Assembly (NCBI RefSeq): GCF_014378035.1
Contig: NZ_JACMOM010000353.1
Coordinates: forward strand, 1-35,598
DNA length: 35,598 nt
Origin: Aeromicrobium sp.
Lineage (GTDB): Bacteria; Actinomycetota; Actinomycetes; Propionibacteriales; Nocardioidaceae
Direction of reading: 5' to 3'
Shown here piece by piece: positions 7,435 to 15,433 of this stretch. Each line of letters opens with the position of its first letter. Position 1 is the stretch's first letter. The position numbers and the translations under genes are program-made. Below the pieces are notes generated by a model. The model did not search any database. It had not been told where the DNA came from and was given only the letters and a program-made list of their open reading frames with translations.

Positions 7435-8196
7435 ATGGGAGTCAGTGACCTCGCGTACGGCGTGTATGAGCGGCGGCTCGCCAGACGCCTCCGCCCCGAT
7501 CGTCTGCCTCACCACGTCGGGGCGATCGTGGATGGCAATCGTCGCTGGGCCAAGGGCGCCGGTGCGCGGTTCGAGGACGGCTATCAGGCCGGGGCCGACA
7601 AGATCTCGGAGTTCGCCGACTGGTGCGACTCGCTCGGCGTGGAGATCGTCACGCTGTGGCTGCTCTCGACCGACAACCTGCAGCGCGACCCGGCCGAGCT
7701 CGACAGCATCCTGGCGGCCGTCGAGGCGCTCATGGAGCGGCTCGCGGAGGAGGGTCGGTGGCCCATCTCGGTGATCGGCAACCTCGACATGCTGCCAGCT
7801 GAGTCGGCGGCGCGGATGAAGCACCTGGCCGACTCGACGTCGGGGGTTGGTGGCATGCGGGTCAACATCTGTGTTGGTTACGGCGGTCGTCAGGAGCTCA
7901 CCGATGCCATGCGTTCGTTGCTGCTTGACGAGGCGACCAAGGGGCGTTCGCTCGGCGACGTCGCCGCGACGCTCGAGGTCGATGACATCGCCGAGCACCT
8001 CTACACGAAGGGTCAGCCCGATCCGGATTTGCTGATCCGTACCTCCGGCGAGCAGCGGCTGTCGGGCTTCCTGCTCTGGCAGAGTGTCCACTCGGAGTTC
8101 TACTTCAGCGACGCGCTGTGGCCGGCGTTCCGCCGCGTCGATTTCTTGCGGGCGATGCGCTCGTACGCCGCACGCGAACGCCGCTTCGGGCAGTAG
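7435..8196 (+). CDS. uppS: Isoprenyl transferase, short-chain Z-farnesyl diphosphate synthase type
   Basis: cis-Prenyltransferase that condenses isopentenyl diphosphate onto an allylic primer. The product is 253 aa. Substrate and catalytic motifs are visible: VDGNRRWAK with catalytic D33, LWLLSTDNLQR, and RTSGEQRLSGFLLWQSVHSE. By position and sequence character it resembles the mycobacterial Rv1086 type, which makes Z,E-farnesyl diphosphate as the primer for decaprenyl phosphate, rather than the long-chain undecaprenyl enzyme; product length cannot be proved here. IspH, which supplies the C5 units, is encoded in the same window. It starts at the ATG at 7435 without Shine-Dalgarno, apparently leaderless. 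A hairpin candidate lies about 30 bp after the stop. Confidence 0.93.
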   Translation: MGVSDLAYGVYERRLARRLRPDRLPHHVGAIVDGNRRWAKGAGARFEDGYQAGADKISEFADWCDSLGVEIVTLWLLSTDNLQRDPAELDSILAAVEALMERLAEEGRWPISVIGNLDMLPAESAARMKHLADSTSGVGGMRVNICVGYGGRQELTDAMRSLLLDEATKGRSLGDVAATLEVDDIAEHLYTKGQPDPDLLIRTSGEQRLSGFLLWQSVHSEFYFSDALWPAFRRVDFLRAMRSYAARERRFGQ

Positions 8197-8226
8197 CAGC
8201 GACAAGCTCCCACGCACTGCGGAGTG

Positions 8227-8262
8227 GGGTGCGGGCTTGCCGTCCTCCGGTTTTCCGCACCC
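8227..8262 (+). terminator. Hairpin after the prenyl synthase gene
   Basis: GGGTGCGG (8227-8234) pairs perfectly with CCGCACCC (8255-8262) around a 20-nt loop, 30 bp after the uppS stop. There is no U-tract. It is a possible terminator; the long loop weakens the case. Confidence 0.35.
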
Positions 8263-8287
8263 ACGGTCCGCCCTTGAAGCAGATGCC

Positions 8288-8314
8288 CACCACCCCGTTG
8301 TTCATCTGGTGGTG
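8288..8314 (+). terminator. Second hairpin in the uppS-phoH gap
   Basis: CACCACC (8288-8294) pairs with GGTGGTG (8308-8314) over a 13-nt loop, followed by ATTATT. It overlaps a 10-codon open frame, MPTTPLFIWW (8283-8315). The rest of the 261-bp gap 8197-8457 holds no gene I can support. Confidence 0.3.
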
Positions 8315-8457
8315 ATTATTGGCCGGGCGTGTCGTCCCGAATTCGATGAAGCGCGGTCGTACTTTCAAGGGGTGATGACGCTCGCCCCTGAGCCCCGATT
8401 CCCTTCCCACGAGTAGGGCCGGCGCAGGGCGCGCGCAGGCTCGTTGAGGAGACAGCT

Positions 8458-9783
8458 GTGGTTGCTACACCGCGCACACCGAAGACGAGCACCAATCGCC
8501 GTACCTACGTCCTGGACACGAGTGTCCTGCTGGCAGATCCGCAGGCGATCAATCGATTCCACGAGCATGAGGTGGTCATACCTGTCGTCGTGATCTCCGA
8601 GCTGGAGGGAAAGCGGCACGACCCCGAGCTCGGCTACTTCGCCCGGAGCGCGCTTCGCTTCCTCGACGACCTGCGTGTGCAGCACGGCATGCTCGACGTT
8701 CCCCTGCCGATCGGCGCGGAGGGCGGGTCCGTCCGTGTTGAGCTCAACCACACCGACTCCTCGTCGCTCCCGTCCGGGTTCAGGCTCGGCGACAACGACA
8801 CCCGCATCCTGTCGGTGGCTCGCAACCTCGCCGATGAAGGCCTCGACGTCACGATCGTGTCGAAAGATCTTCCGATGCGCGTCAAGGCTTCGGCGGTCGG
8901 CCTCGTCGCCGAGGAGTACCGCGCCGAGCTGGCGCAGGAGTCCGGCTGGACCGGGATGACCGAGCTCGAGGTCGAGAGCTTCGACCTCGACGCGCTGTAC
9001 GAGACGGGCTCCTTCGACCTCCCGGAGGCGCGCGACCTGCCGTGCCACACCGGCATGGTGCTGATCTCTGACAAGGGCAGCGGGCTTGGCCGGGTCACCC
9101 CCGACAAGCAGGTGCAGCTCGTGCGGGGCGACCGTGAGGCGTTCGGCATCCACGGCCGGTCCGCCGAGCAGAGGGTCGCTCTCGACCTCCTGCTCGATCC
9201 CGAGATCGGCATCGTCTCGCTCGGTGGCCGGGCGGGCACCGGCAAGTCCGCGCTCGCTCTCTGTGCCGGCCTCGAGGCGACGATGGAGCGCGGCCAGCAC
9301 AAGAAGGTCGTGATCTTCCGCCCGCTCTACGCCGTGGGAGGCCAGGAGCTGGGCTACCTCCCGGGCAGCGAGTCCGAGAAGATGGGTCCGTGGGGGCAGG
9401 CGGTCTTCGACACCCTGGGCGCCGTGGCGTCACCGGCGGTCATCGAGGAGATCCTCGACCGCGGCATGCTCGAGGTCCTGCCGCTGACGCACATCCGTGG
9501 ACGCTCGCTGCACGACTCCTTCGTCATCGTCGACGAGGCCCAGTCGCTCGAGCGCAACGTCCTGCTGACGGTGCTCTCGCGCATCGGTTCCAACTCCAAG
9601 GTGGTTCTGACCCACGACGTCGCCCAGCGCGACAACCTGCGGGTCGGACGACACGACGGAGTGGTCGCGGTGGTCGAGAAGCTCAAGGGTCACCCGCTGT
9701 TCGCTCACGTCACGCTCACCCGCTCGGAGCGGTCGGCGGTTGCCGCGCTGGTGACCGAGATGCTCGAGGACGTCACCCTGTGA
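8458..9783 (+). CDS. phoH2: PhoH2-type protein: PIN nuclease domain fused to PhoH helicase-like ATPase
   Basis: The product is 441 aa. The N-terminal PIN domain (about residues 15-150) shows the acidic metal-binding residues in [27 protein letters not shown] and VSKDLPMR. The C-terminal PhoH domain (about 235-440) has Walker [10 protein letters not shown] near residues 256-264 and Walker B FVIVDEAQ. From family knowledge, mycobacterial PhoH2 proteins are sequence-specific RNA helicase-ribonucleases. The GTG at 8458 has GAGGAG upstream at good spacing. In mycobacteria phoH2 is preceded by an overlapping antitoxin-like gene (phoAT); I see no such gene here, only a 261-bp leader with hairpins and very short frames. 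The adjacent sugar-transport operon starts 91 bp downstream. Confidence 0.92.
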   Translation: MVATPRTPKTSTNRRTYVLDTSVLLADPQAINRFHEHEVVIPVVVISELEGKRHDPELGYFARSALRFLDDLRVQHGMLDVPLPIGAEGGSVRVELNHTDSSSLPSGFRLGDNDTRILSVARNLADEGLDVTIVSKDLPMRVKASAVGLVAEEYRAELAQESGWTGMTELEVESFDLDALYETGSFDLPEARDLPCHTGMVLISDKGSGLGRVTPDKQVQLVRGDREAFGIHGRSAEQRVALDLLLDPEIGIVSLGGRAGTGKSALALCAGLEATMERGQHKKVVIFRPLYAVGGQELGYLPGSESEKMGPWGQAVFDTLGAVASPAVIEEILDRGMLEVLPLTHIRGRSLHDSFVIVDEAQSLERNVLLTVLSRIGSNSKVVLTHDVAQRDNLRVGRHDGVVAVVEKLKGHPLFAHVTLTRSERSAVAALVTEMLEDVTL

Positions 9784-9807
9784 TGTGAGTCAACTCCTGT
9801 GACAGAT

Positions 9808-9852
9808 GGGGCCTTTCCCGGCAAGTTCTCCAGAGCCGCCGAGAAGGGCCCC
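9808..9852 (+). terminator. Stem-loop between phoH2 and the ABC operon
   Basis: GGGGCC (9808-9813) can pair with GGCCCC (9847-9852), with an inner TTCTC/GAGAA pairing, 25 bp after the phoH2 stop. It is imperfect and there is no clean U-tract. Possible terminator. Confidence 0.3.
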
Positions 9853-9874
9853 TCTCTGTGGCAAAGTTGCTCCC

Positions 9875-11116
9875 GTGAGTGCACGTGGGAGGGGCTTCGC
9901 TGGAGCGGCGGCGGTGGCGCTCTCATGGTGTGTCTTGACAGCCTGCGGATCGGCCGGCGCCCGATCCGCATCAGTCCTCGACTGGTACGTCGGACCCGAC
10001 CGGGCCGATGCGGCGGCGCTGGCCAGGGCCTGCACCGAGGCGAGCAACGGTGACTACAGCATCCGCATCAGGCGGCTGCCGGTCGACGTCCACGACCGTC
10101 ACACGACGCTGGTGCGCCGGCTGGCAGCCAAGGACACCTCGATCGACATCCTGAGCCTCGATTCTGCGTTCACCGCCGAGTTCTCCGCCGCACGGTTCCT
10201 CGCCCCGGTGCCCGAGAACCTCGTGCCGGTGTTCGGCAAGGATGTCTTCCCCGCCGCGCTGGCGGCGGCGACGTACGACGGTCAGCTCGCGGTCGCGCCG
10301 TGGTGGTTCGACCCGCAGCTGCTCTGGTATCGCGGCAACGTGGCCGAGCGGGCCGGGCTCGACACGACCAAGCCGATCAGCTGGGAAGGCTTGATCGCCG
10401 GTGCCGAACGGCTCGGTGTCACCGTGCAGATCGACGACCGCGACGGCAGCGGGCTGGCCCAGTGGGTCAGTGCGTTGGTGGCCGGCAGTGGGAGTGCGCT
10501 GGTCGACGGCACCGGCCGAAAGGCCAAGGTCGGTCTCGACTCCGATGCCGGGCGGGCGGCAGCATCCGTTGTCGAGCTCTACCGCAAGTCGCGACTCGGA
10601 CCCGGGCCGTCGACCGAGGCCCTGAAGAACTTTGCCGCCCCCGACGGCGGCTTCCTGCTCGCCCCGAGCTCGGTCGTCACCGACCCACAGCTTGCCGCCG
10701 TGGCGGCCGACATGGGCTGGACGGCGTACCCAACCGTGGGCCTCACGAGCGTCGCGCCCCTGGCGGGTGTCGGGCTTGCCGTCCCGCTGTACGCGCCGCG
10801 GTCCACGCAGTCCTACAAGGCGATCAGCTGCCTGACGTCGCCGACGTCGCTGGCGTCGATCATGGCCGATGTCGGCCACAGTGCGAGCAAGCTGACGACC
10901 TACGCCGACCCGGCCGTCACGTCGTCCTACCCCATGGCCGCCGTCACGAAGAAGGCTGTGCAGACTGGAAGGGCGGTGCCGGTCACTCCGTACTGGAACC
11001 TGGTGCAGGACGCGATCGACGAGACCTGGACTCCCTCGGCCGACGTGGCGCCCGACCAGACGCCACAGACGTCGCAGTCCGCCGTGCGTGCTGCGCTCGA
11101 GGGGCGGCTCCCGTGA
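9875..11116 (+). CDS. Sugar-binding lipoprotein of an ABC importer, LpqY-like
   Basis: Extracellular solute-binding protein that would capture a sugar at the outer face of the membrane and pass it to the two permeases. The product is 413 aa from the GTG at 9875, which gives a short lipoprotein signal with lipobox L21-T22-A23-C24 followed by GSAG. The mature part has a family-1 solute-binding fold. Stretches such as DILSLDSAFTAEFSAARFLA and APWWFDPQLLWYRGNVAERA resemble mycobacterial LpqY (trehalose binding) as I remember it, and the gene order also matches lpqY-sugA-sugB-sugC. A longer frame back to 9806 would add residues before the signal and is rejected. The stop overlaps the next start by 4 nt (GTGA). 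The ligand is inferred as a disaccharide, perhaps trehalose, and is not proven. Confidence 0.85.
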   Translation: MSARGRGFAGAAAVALSWCVLTACGSAGARSASVLDWYVGPDRADAAALARACTEASNGDYSIRIRRLPVDVHDRHTTLVRRLAAKDTSIDILSLDSAFTAEFSAARFLAPVPENLVPVFGKDVFPAALAAATYDGQLAVAPWWFDPQLLWYRGNVAERAGLDTTKPISWEGLIAGAERLGVTVQIDDRDGSGLAQWVSALVAGSGSALVDGTGRKAKVGLDSDAGRAAASVVELYRKSRLGPGPSTEALKNFAAPDGGFLLAPSSVVTDPQLAAVAADMGWTAYPTVGLTSVAPLAGVGLAVPLYAPRSTQSYKAISCLTSPTSLASIMADVGHSASKLTTYADPAVTSSYPMAAVTKKAVQTGRAVPVTPYWNLVQDAIDETWTPSADVAPDQTPQTSQSAVRAALEGRLP

Positions 11117-11931
11117 GGGGGTGGCGCTGGCTCGCGCCGGCCATCGCGGTGCTGCTCGTCGTGACGGTCTGGCCGATCGGTCGCGCAGTCTGGACCTCGC
11201 TGTCGTCGTACTCGCTGACGAGCCCGGACGATCGCGCGTTCATCGGCGTCGACAACTACACCGACGTGCTGACCAGCCGCACGTGGTGGGCGGCGATCGC
11301 GGTGACCCTGGTCATCGTCGTGGTGGCCACGGTGGTGCAGCTGCTGCTCGGGCTGGCCTTCGCCGGAGCCCTGCGCGCGGCCACCGCTCTCTGGCCCGTC
11401 ACCCGAGTGCTGGTGCTTTTGCCGTTCGGGCTGCTCGCCATCGTGTCCGCAGTCGTCTGGCGCGACGCGGTGACGACCGGGTTCGCGGCGGCATGGTTCC
11501 GACTCGACGCCGGTTCGTTCGGGTCGCTCGTCGGGGTGACGGTGGGAGAGGTGTGGCGTGGTACCGGCATCGTCACGGTGATCTTGCTGGCCGGTCTCAC
11601 CCGCGTGCCCAGGTCGCTCCTCGCGTCGGCAGTCGCCGATGGCGCAACCGGGTGGCAGCTTCTGAACCGGGTCGTGCTCCCCGCGATGGGCCCCGCCATC
11701 GCCGTCGCGGCAATCTATCGGGCGCTTGACGCCTTCCGGATCCTCGAGGGACCGCTCCTGGTCGACGAAGCCGGAGCGACCATCCGCACCGCACCGCTGC
11801 TGGTGTGGACCACCGACTTCTCAGCATTCGAGCTCGGCCTCGGGGCAGCCATGTCGGTCGTCCTGCTGGTGGTCGCCGGTCTGCTCGGCGCGCTGTTCGT
11901 GCCGCTCCTGCGGATCAGGAGGGTCGTGTGA
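11113..11931 (+). CDS. ABC sugar importer permease 1, SugA/MalF type
   Basis: The product is 272 aa with about six transmembrane segments (LAPAIAVLLVVTVWPIGRAVW is the first). The EAA-type loop that contacts the ATPase is readable as SAVADGATGWQLLNRVVLPA, with the conserved Gly and LP, about 85-105 residues from the C-terminus. The start GTG at 11113 overlaps the lipoprotein stop in GTGA, so translation is coupled. It pairs with the second permease to form the membrane channel. The ATPase-contact loop is intact even though the operon's own ATPase is degenerate, so the permeases could still use an active ATPase. Confidence 0.85.
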   Translation: MRGWRWLAPAIAVLLVVTVWPIGRAVWTSLSSYSLTSPDDRAFIGVDNYTDVLTSRTWWAAIAVTLVIVVVATVVQLLLGLAFAGALRAATALWPVTRVLVLLPFGLLAIVSAVVWRDAVTTGFAAAWFRLDAGSFGSLVGVTVGEVWRGTGIVTVILLAGLTRVPRSLLASAVADGATGWQLLNRVVLPAMGPAIAVAAIYRALDAFRILEGPLLVDEAGATIRTAPLLVWTTDFSAFELGLGAAMSVVLLVVAGLLGALFVPLLRIRRVV

Positions 11932-12908
11932 TTCCTTCCGTACGCTCGCGAATCGTCGCCTCGGCCACCGCGTTCGCCCTGGGCTTCGCGCTCGCCAACT
12001 ACGGCGTCTTCATGATCAGCGGGCCCGACCAGCTGCTCTGGGTCGTCGCGGCGGTCGTCCTCATGCTCACCGGAGCGCTCGGTATCGTGTTTGCCGACAC
12101 CGGCCGTGCAGTCTCGGTCTGGTCGATCCTCGGGGTGGAGGTGTTCGCCATCTTCACCCTCCTGCCGTTGCTCTGGACGTTCACCATCGCCGTCGCCCCC
12201 GCCGGGTTGGCTCCTCGGGCAGTGCTGCCGGAAGGGGTCTCGTGGAGCGCCTTCGACGGTGCGCTGCACTCCGGCATCCTGCGCCACGCCGCCGCCACCT
12301 CGGTGCTGGTCGCCGGCCTCGCGACCGTCGTCTCCATGCTTCTGGCCATCGCCGCGGCGTACGCCCTCGTACGACTCCCCGTCCGGGGCAGACGTCTTGC
12401 CTACGGCCTCGTCGTCGCGGCGCTCCTGCTGCCCCTCGTCGCTCTCGCCGGTCCGCTCGCCGACCAGTTGATGTCCTTCGGAGTCTCCGACTCCCGCCTG
12501 GCACTCGTGCCTCCGATGCTGCTGATCACGCTCCCGCTCGCGATCTGGTTGTGCGTCACCGTGATGCGTGACGTGCCTTGGTCGCTGCACGAATCGGTTC
12601 GGGCCGACGGTGCCAGTCGGAGCCAGGTCGTGCGACGCTTCGTCGTGCCTCACATCGGGCCGGGCGTCCTCGTCGTCACGCTGCTGGTGTTCGTGGTCGG
12701 GTGCAGCGACTTCGTCCTCGGCGCGGCACTCGCGGCCGGCGACGCGTCGCGGCCCCTGCCGGCAACCCTGCTGCTCGCGACGAGCCGGGTCGACAGCTCC
12801 AGCTCCGCGGTCGCTGCGGCGGGCCTGCTCTGGTTCCTGCCCGTGCTCGCCCTGCTGCTCGTGTTCCCTCGCCGCATCACCCAACTCCTCGGAAGGTCTG
12901 CCCGATGA
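11928..12908 (+). CDS. ABC sugar importer permease 2, SugB/MalG type, with extra N-terminal membrane segments
   Basis: The product is 326 aa, about 50 residues longer than a typical SugB/MalG. The first 75 residues contain two extra hydrophobic segments (SATAFALGFALANYGVFMIS and LLWVVAAVVLMLTGALGIVF) before the usual domain. The EAA loop is SVRADGASRSQVVRRFVVPH, with conserved Gly and a VP in place of LP. The GTG at 11928 has AGGAGG upstream with 5-nt spacing and overlaps the previous stop (GTGTGA). The next gene overlaps its stop as ATGA. The extra segments could be a subfamily trait of this importer or dock the DUF2079 partner; that is speculation. Confidence 0.83.
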   Translation: MIPSVRSRIVASATAFALGFALANYGVFMISGPDQLLWVVAAVVLMLTGALGIVFADTGRAVSVWSILGVEVFAIFTLLPLLWTFTIAVAPAGLAPRAVLPEGVSWSAFDGALHSGILRHAAATSVLVAGLATVVSMLLAIAAAYALVRLPVRGRRLAYGLVVAALLLPLVALAGPLADQLMSFGVSDSRLALVPPMLLITLPLAIWLCVTVMRDVPWSLHESVRADGASRSQVVRRFVVPHIGPGVLVVTLLVFVVGCSDFVLGAALAAGDASRPLPATLLLATSRVDSSSSAVAAAGLLWFLPVLALLLVFPRRITQLLGRSAR

Positions 12909-14083
12909 CCTCGATCGAAGTTCGCCACCTCACCAAGTCAGGTCCGGCCACGGCAGGCCCGGGCGGTCGCCCGCTCCTCGACGACATCAGCCTCGCGGTT
13001 CCGTCCGGGTCGACGCTGGCCATCACGGGCCCCGCCGGCGCCGGCAAGAGCCTCCTGCTGAGGGTCATGGTCGGTCTTGACGAGCAGACCGACGGCGACA
13101 TCCTGATCGACGATGTGGTGGTCAACAGGGTCGACGCCCGCGGTCGTGACCTCGCCATGGTGTTCGCGGACCACGCACTGCACCCGCAGCTCGACGTCTT
13201 CGACAACCTTGCGTTCGCGGCCACGCTCCGCCGTGGCTACGACCGGGCGGCGCTGTCCGAGCGTGTCCACGAGGTGGCCGACTTCCTGGCGTTGTCGGAC
13301 CTGCTCGACGTCAAACCGTCCAAGCTCGACGACGCGCAGCGCCAGCGGGTTGCGCTCGGACGATCGCTGGTCCGCGATGCCCACGCCTACCTGTTCGACG
13401 CCCCCTTCTCACAGCAGCCCGAACGGAGTCGCACGCACGTGCGCTCGGTGACCACCCAGTGGCAGCAGGAGAACGAGCGGACATCGATCTTCACGACCTC
13501 CCACGTCGAGGAGGCGCTGACGCTGGCCGATCGGGTCGCGGTGATGCACCAGGGATTCATCCACCAGGTCGGCACACCACGTGAGCTCTACGACGCGCCC
13601 GCCAACATGTTCGTCGCCGGCTACCTGGGCTCGCCCCCGATGAACCTCGTCCCGGCATTCCTGGCGGGCCAGCAGCTGGTCACGCCGCTGACCACGATGC
13701 TCCTCGACGACACGCTCCGGCAGCGCATCGGCGACCGGCAGGTCGTCGTCCTCGGCATCCGGCCCGAGCACTGCTACGACGCCTCGGGGCCCGGGGGTGA
13801 GGCGGTGCGTGATCGCGTCGAGTTCACGACCCGCATCGACGATGTGGAGTGGCGCGGCAGCAGCCAGTTCGCCTACCTCGGCTACGACATCGCGCCCGAG
13901 GTCGAGGTCCTGCTCGACGAGGTCGAGGAGCTGCTGGAGTTCGACCTGTTCCAGAACTTTCTGGTGGCCGAGCTGGCGGCCGCGAGCACGATGCGCCCCG
14001 GGATGTCGATCAGGGTGGTCATCCCGCGCGACAAGGTGCACGTGTTCGACCCCGAGACGGGCGAGAACCTCACGCTTCCGTGA
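12905..14083 (+). CDS. SugC/MsiK-type ABC ATPase with degenerate catalytic motifs
   Basis: The product is 392 aa, the right length for a CUT1 ATPase with a C-terminal TOBE/regulatory domain (VLGIRPEHC near 295). Walker A is intact (GPAGAGKS, 42-49) and the H-loop histidine remains (H200 in TTSHVEEAL). Other motifs have changed. The Q-loop glutamine is alanine (VFADH, A88). The LSGGQ signature is LDDAQ (141-145). Walker B keeps D165, but the catalytic glutamate is alanine (LFDAPFS, A166). The D-loop SALD is SQQP (169-172). ATP binding looks possible but hydrolysis should be poor. The frame is intact, the operon overlaps are tight and codon use looks normal, so this seems a diverged working protein rather than a decaying gene. 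By contrast ModC in the same window has all motifs. Confidence 0.88.
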   Translation: MTSIEVRHLTKSGPATAGPGGRPLLDDISLAVPSGSTLAITGPAGAGKSLLLRVMVGLDEQTDGDILIDDVVVNRVDARGRDLAMVFADHALHPQLDVFDNLAFAATLRRGYDRAALSERVHEVADFLALSDLLDVKPSKLDDAQRQRVALGRSLVRDAHAYLFDAPFSQQPERSRTHVRSVTTQWQQENERTSIFTTSHVEEALTLADRVAVMHQGFIHQVGTPRELYDAPANMFVAGYLGSPPMNLVPAFLAGQQLVTPLTTMLLDDTLRQRIGDRQVVVLGIRPEHCYDASGPGGEAVRDRVEFTTRIDDVEWRGSSQFAYLGYDIAPEVEVLLDEVEELLEFDLFQNFLVAELAAASTMRPGMSIRVVIPRDKVHVFDPETGENLTLP

Positions 14084-15411
14084 CAGATCAGCTCACCCGC
14101 GGCCAACGGCTGATCGCCGTTGCTCTCGCATCGGCGGCCGGTGCCGCGTACGCCGCCCTGGCGCTGTTGCGGTTCCGGCGCTTCACCCTCTCGTCGTACG
14201 ACAATGCGATCTTCGAGCAGGCGGTCAAGGGCTACGCACGCCCCGGGGCGCCGACGGTGGACATCAAGGGTCCGAGGTTCAACATCCTCGGCGACCACTT
14301 CTCGCCGATCGATGCCCTGATCGCGCCGTTCTACCGGCTGTTCCCGTCCGCCGAGACGATCTTGCTGGCGCAGGTCGTGCTGATCGCCATCTCGGTGGCG
14401 GTGGTCGCGGCCCTCGCGATGCGGCACCTCGGCACCCTGACGGGGGCGGCAACGGGAGTCGCGTATGGGCTCTCGTTCGGACTCCAGTCGGCGGTCGAGT
14501 CAGAGTTCCACGAGGTGGCGTTCGCGGTGCCCCTGCTGGCGCTGGCCGGAGCGGCGTATGTCGACCGACGCTTCGGCGTGGTGGTGGCGTGGTCGCTCCC
14601 ACTCCTGCTCGTCAAGGAGGACCTCGGCCTGACCGTGGCCCTGATCGGCGCCGTGCTGTGGCTGGCGGGGGAGCGACGCCGTGGCGCGGTGCTCGCCGCC
14701 GCCGGCTTGGCGGTCATGGCCCTCGTCCTCCTCGTCGTCATCCCGTCGCTCAGTCCGGATGGCTCCTACGCCTACACCGGCACGCTCGGCGGCGACCGGG
14801 GAGTGCTGGCGACCCTCCTGGACAGCTCGTGGCGCAAGGCCGCGACTGTCGCACTGACCGTGGGCGTCACCGGCCTGGCCGCGATCGCCTCGCCCTGGGT
14901 GCTGCTCGCGCTCCCGACCTTGGCGTGGCGGTTCGCGGGTGACAACCCCTACTACTGGGGCACGGAGTGGCACTACTCCCTGCTGCTCATGCCCATCGTC
15001 TTCGTCGCCATGATCGACTCGATGAGCCGGTGGCCGCGGCTGCGCTGGGCCGTGGTCGTTGCCGTCGTGGTCACAGCCTTCACCCTGGTCAACTCACCAC
15101 TCTCGACACTTCTGGATGCCGAGACGTATGACGAAGCACCGCGTGCGGCCGCCGCTCGAGAGGTGATCGGCTTGGTTCCCGAGGGGGCCGGTGTGGAGTC
15201 CGACATCGGCCTCATGGGACATCTCGTGACCGACCACACCGTCTACTGGTTGGGCTCCGTCGGCTCGGCGCGCCCGAGCTACGTGCTGTTCGACGTGGGG
15301 TCGGGCATCGGGTCGCCCGCCGACGTCGTGGCCTACGCCGAGAAGCAGCACGGCGGGACGTACGAGCTGCTCTACGACAACGACGGCTACGTCCTCGCCC
15401 GCCGCCGCTGA
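14080..15411 (+). CDS. DUF2079 polytopic membrane protein, GT-C glycosyltransferase-like
   Basis: The product is 443 aa with around ten predicted membrane segments and a soluble C-terminal tail (from about 355). Family blocks of DUF2079 are visible: SSYDNAIFEQAVKGYARPG in the first outer loop, ILGDHFSPIDALIAPFYRLF, ESEFHEVAFAVPLLALA and LLLVKEDLGLTVALIG. DUF2079 belongs to the GT-C-type membrane transferase group, whose members use lipid-linked sugar donors with a catalytic Asp/Glu in the first outer loop; D near residue 35-37 is the candidate here. Activity is unproven. The GTG at 14080 overlaps the ATPase stop by 4 nt (GTGA), so it is the fifth gene of the transporter operon and translationally coupled. 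That suggests a link between sugar import and a membrane glycosyl transfer or transport step. Confidence 0.82.
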   Translation: MTDQLTRGQRLIAVALASAAGAAYAALALLRFRRFTLSSYDNAIFEQAVKGYARPGAPTVDIKGPRFNILGDHFSPIDALIAPFYRLFPSAETILLAQVVLIAISVAVVAALAMRHLGTLTGAATGVAYGLSFGLQSAVESEFHEVAFAVPLLALAGAAYVDRRFGVVVAWSLPLLLVKEDLGLTVALIGAVLWLAGERRRGAVLAAAGLAVMALVLLVVIPSLSPDGSYAYTGTLGGDRGVLATLLDSSWRKAATVALTVGVTGLAAIASPWVLLALPTLAWRFAGDNPYYWGTEWHYSLLLMPIVFVAMIDSMSRWPRLRWAVVVAVVVTAFTLVNSPLSTLLDAETYDEAPRAAAAREVIGLVPEGAGVESDIGLMGHLVTDHTVYWLGSVGSARPSYVLFDVGSGIGSPADVVAYAEKQHGGTYELLYDNDGYVLARRR

Positions 15412-15433
15412 CGAGACCAGGTCGCGGGGTGGG

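Noticed and set aside
11715-12884. 389-codon minus-strand frame over the two permeases
   Set aside because: Its translation is dominated by D, E, G, R and Q typical of antisense GC-rich frames, and the plus strand has clear permease genes with coupled starts.
12905-14083. Decaying pseudogene interpretation of the ABC ATPase
   Set aside because: No stop or frameshift, tight overlaps on both sides, intact Walker A and TOBE domain; the changes are confined to specific functional motifs.
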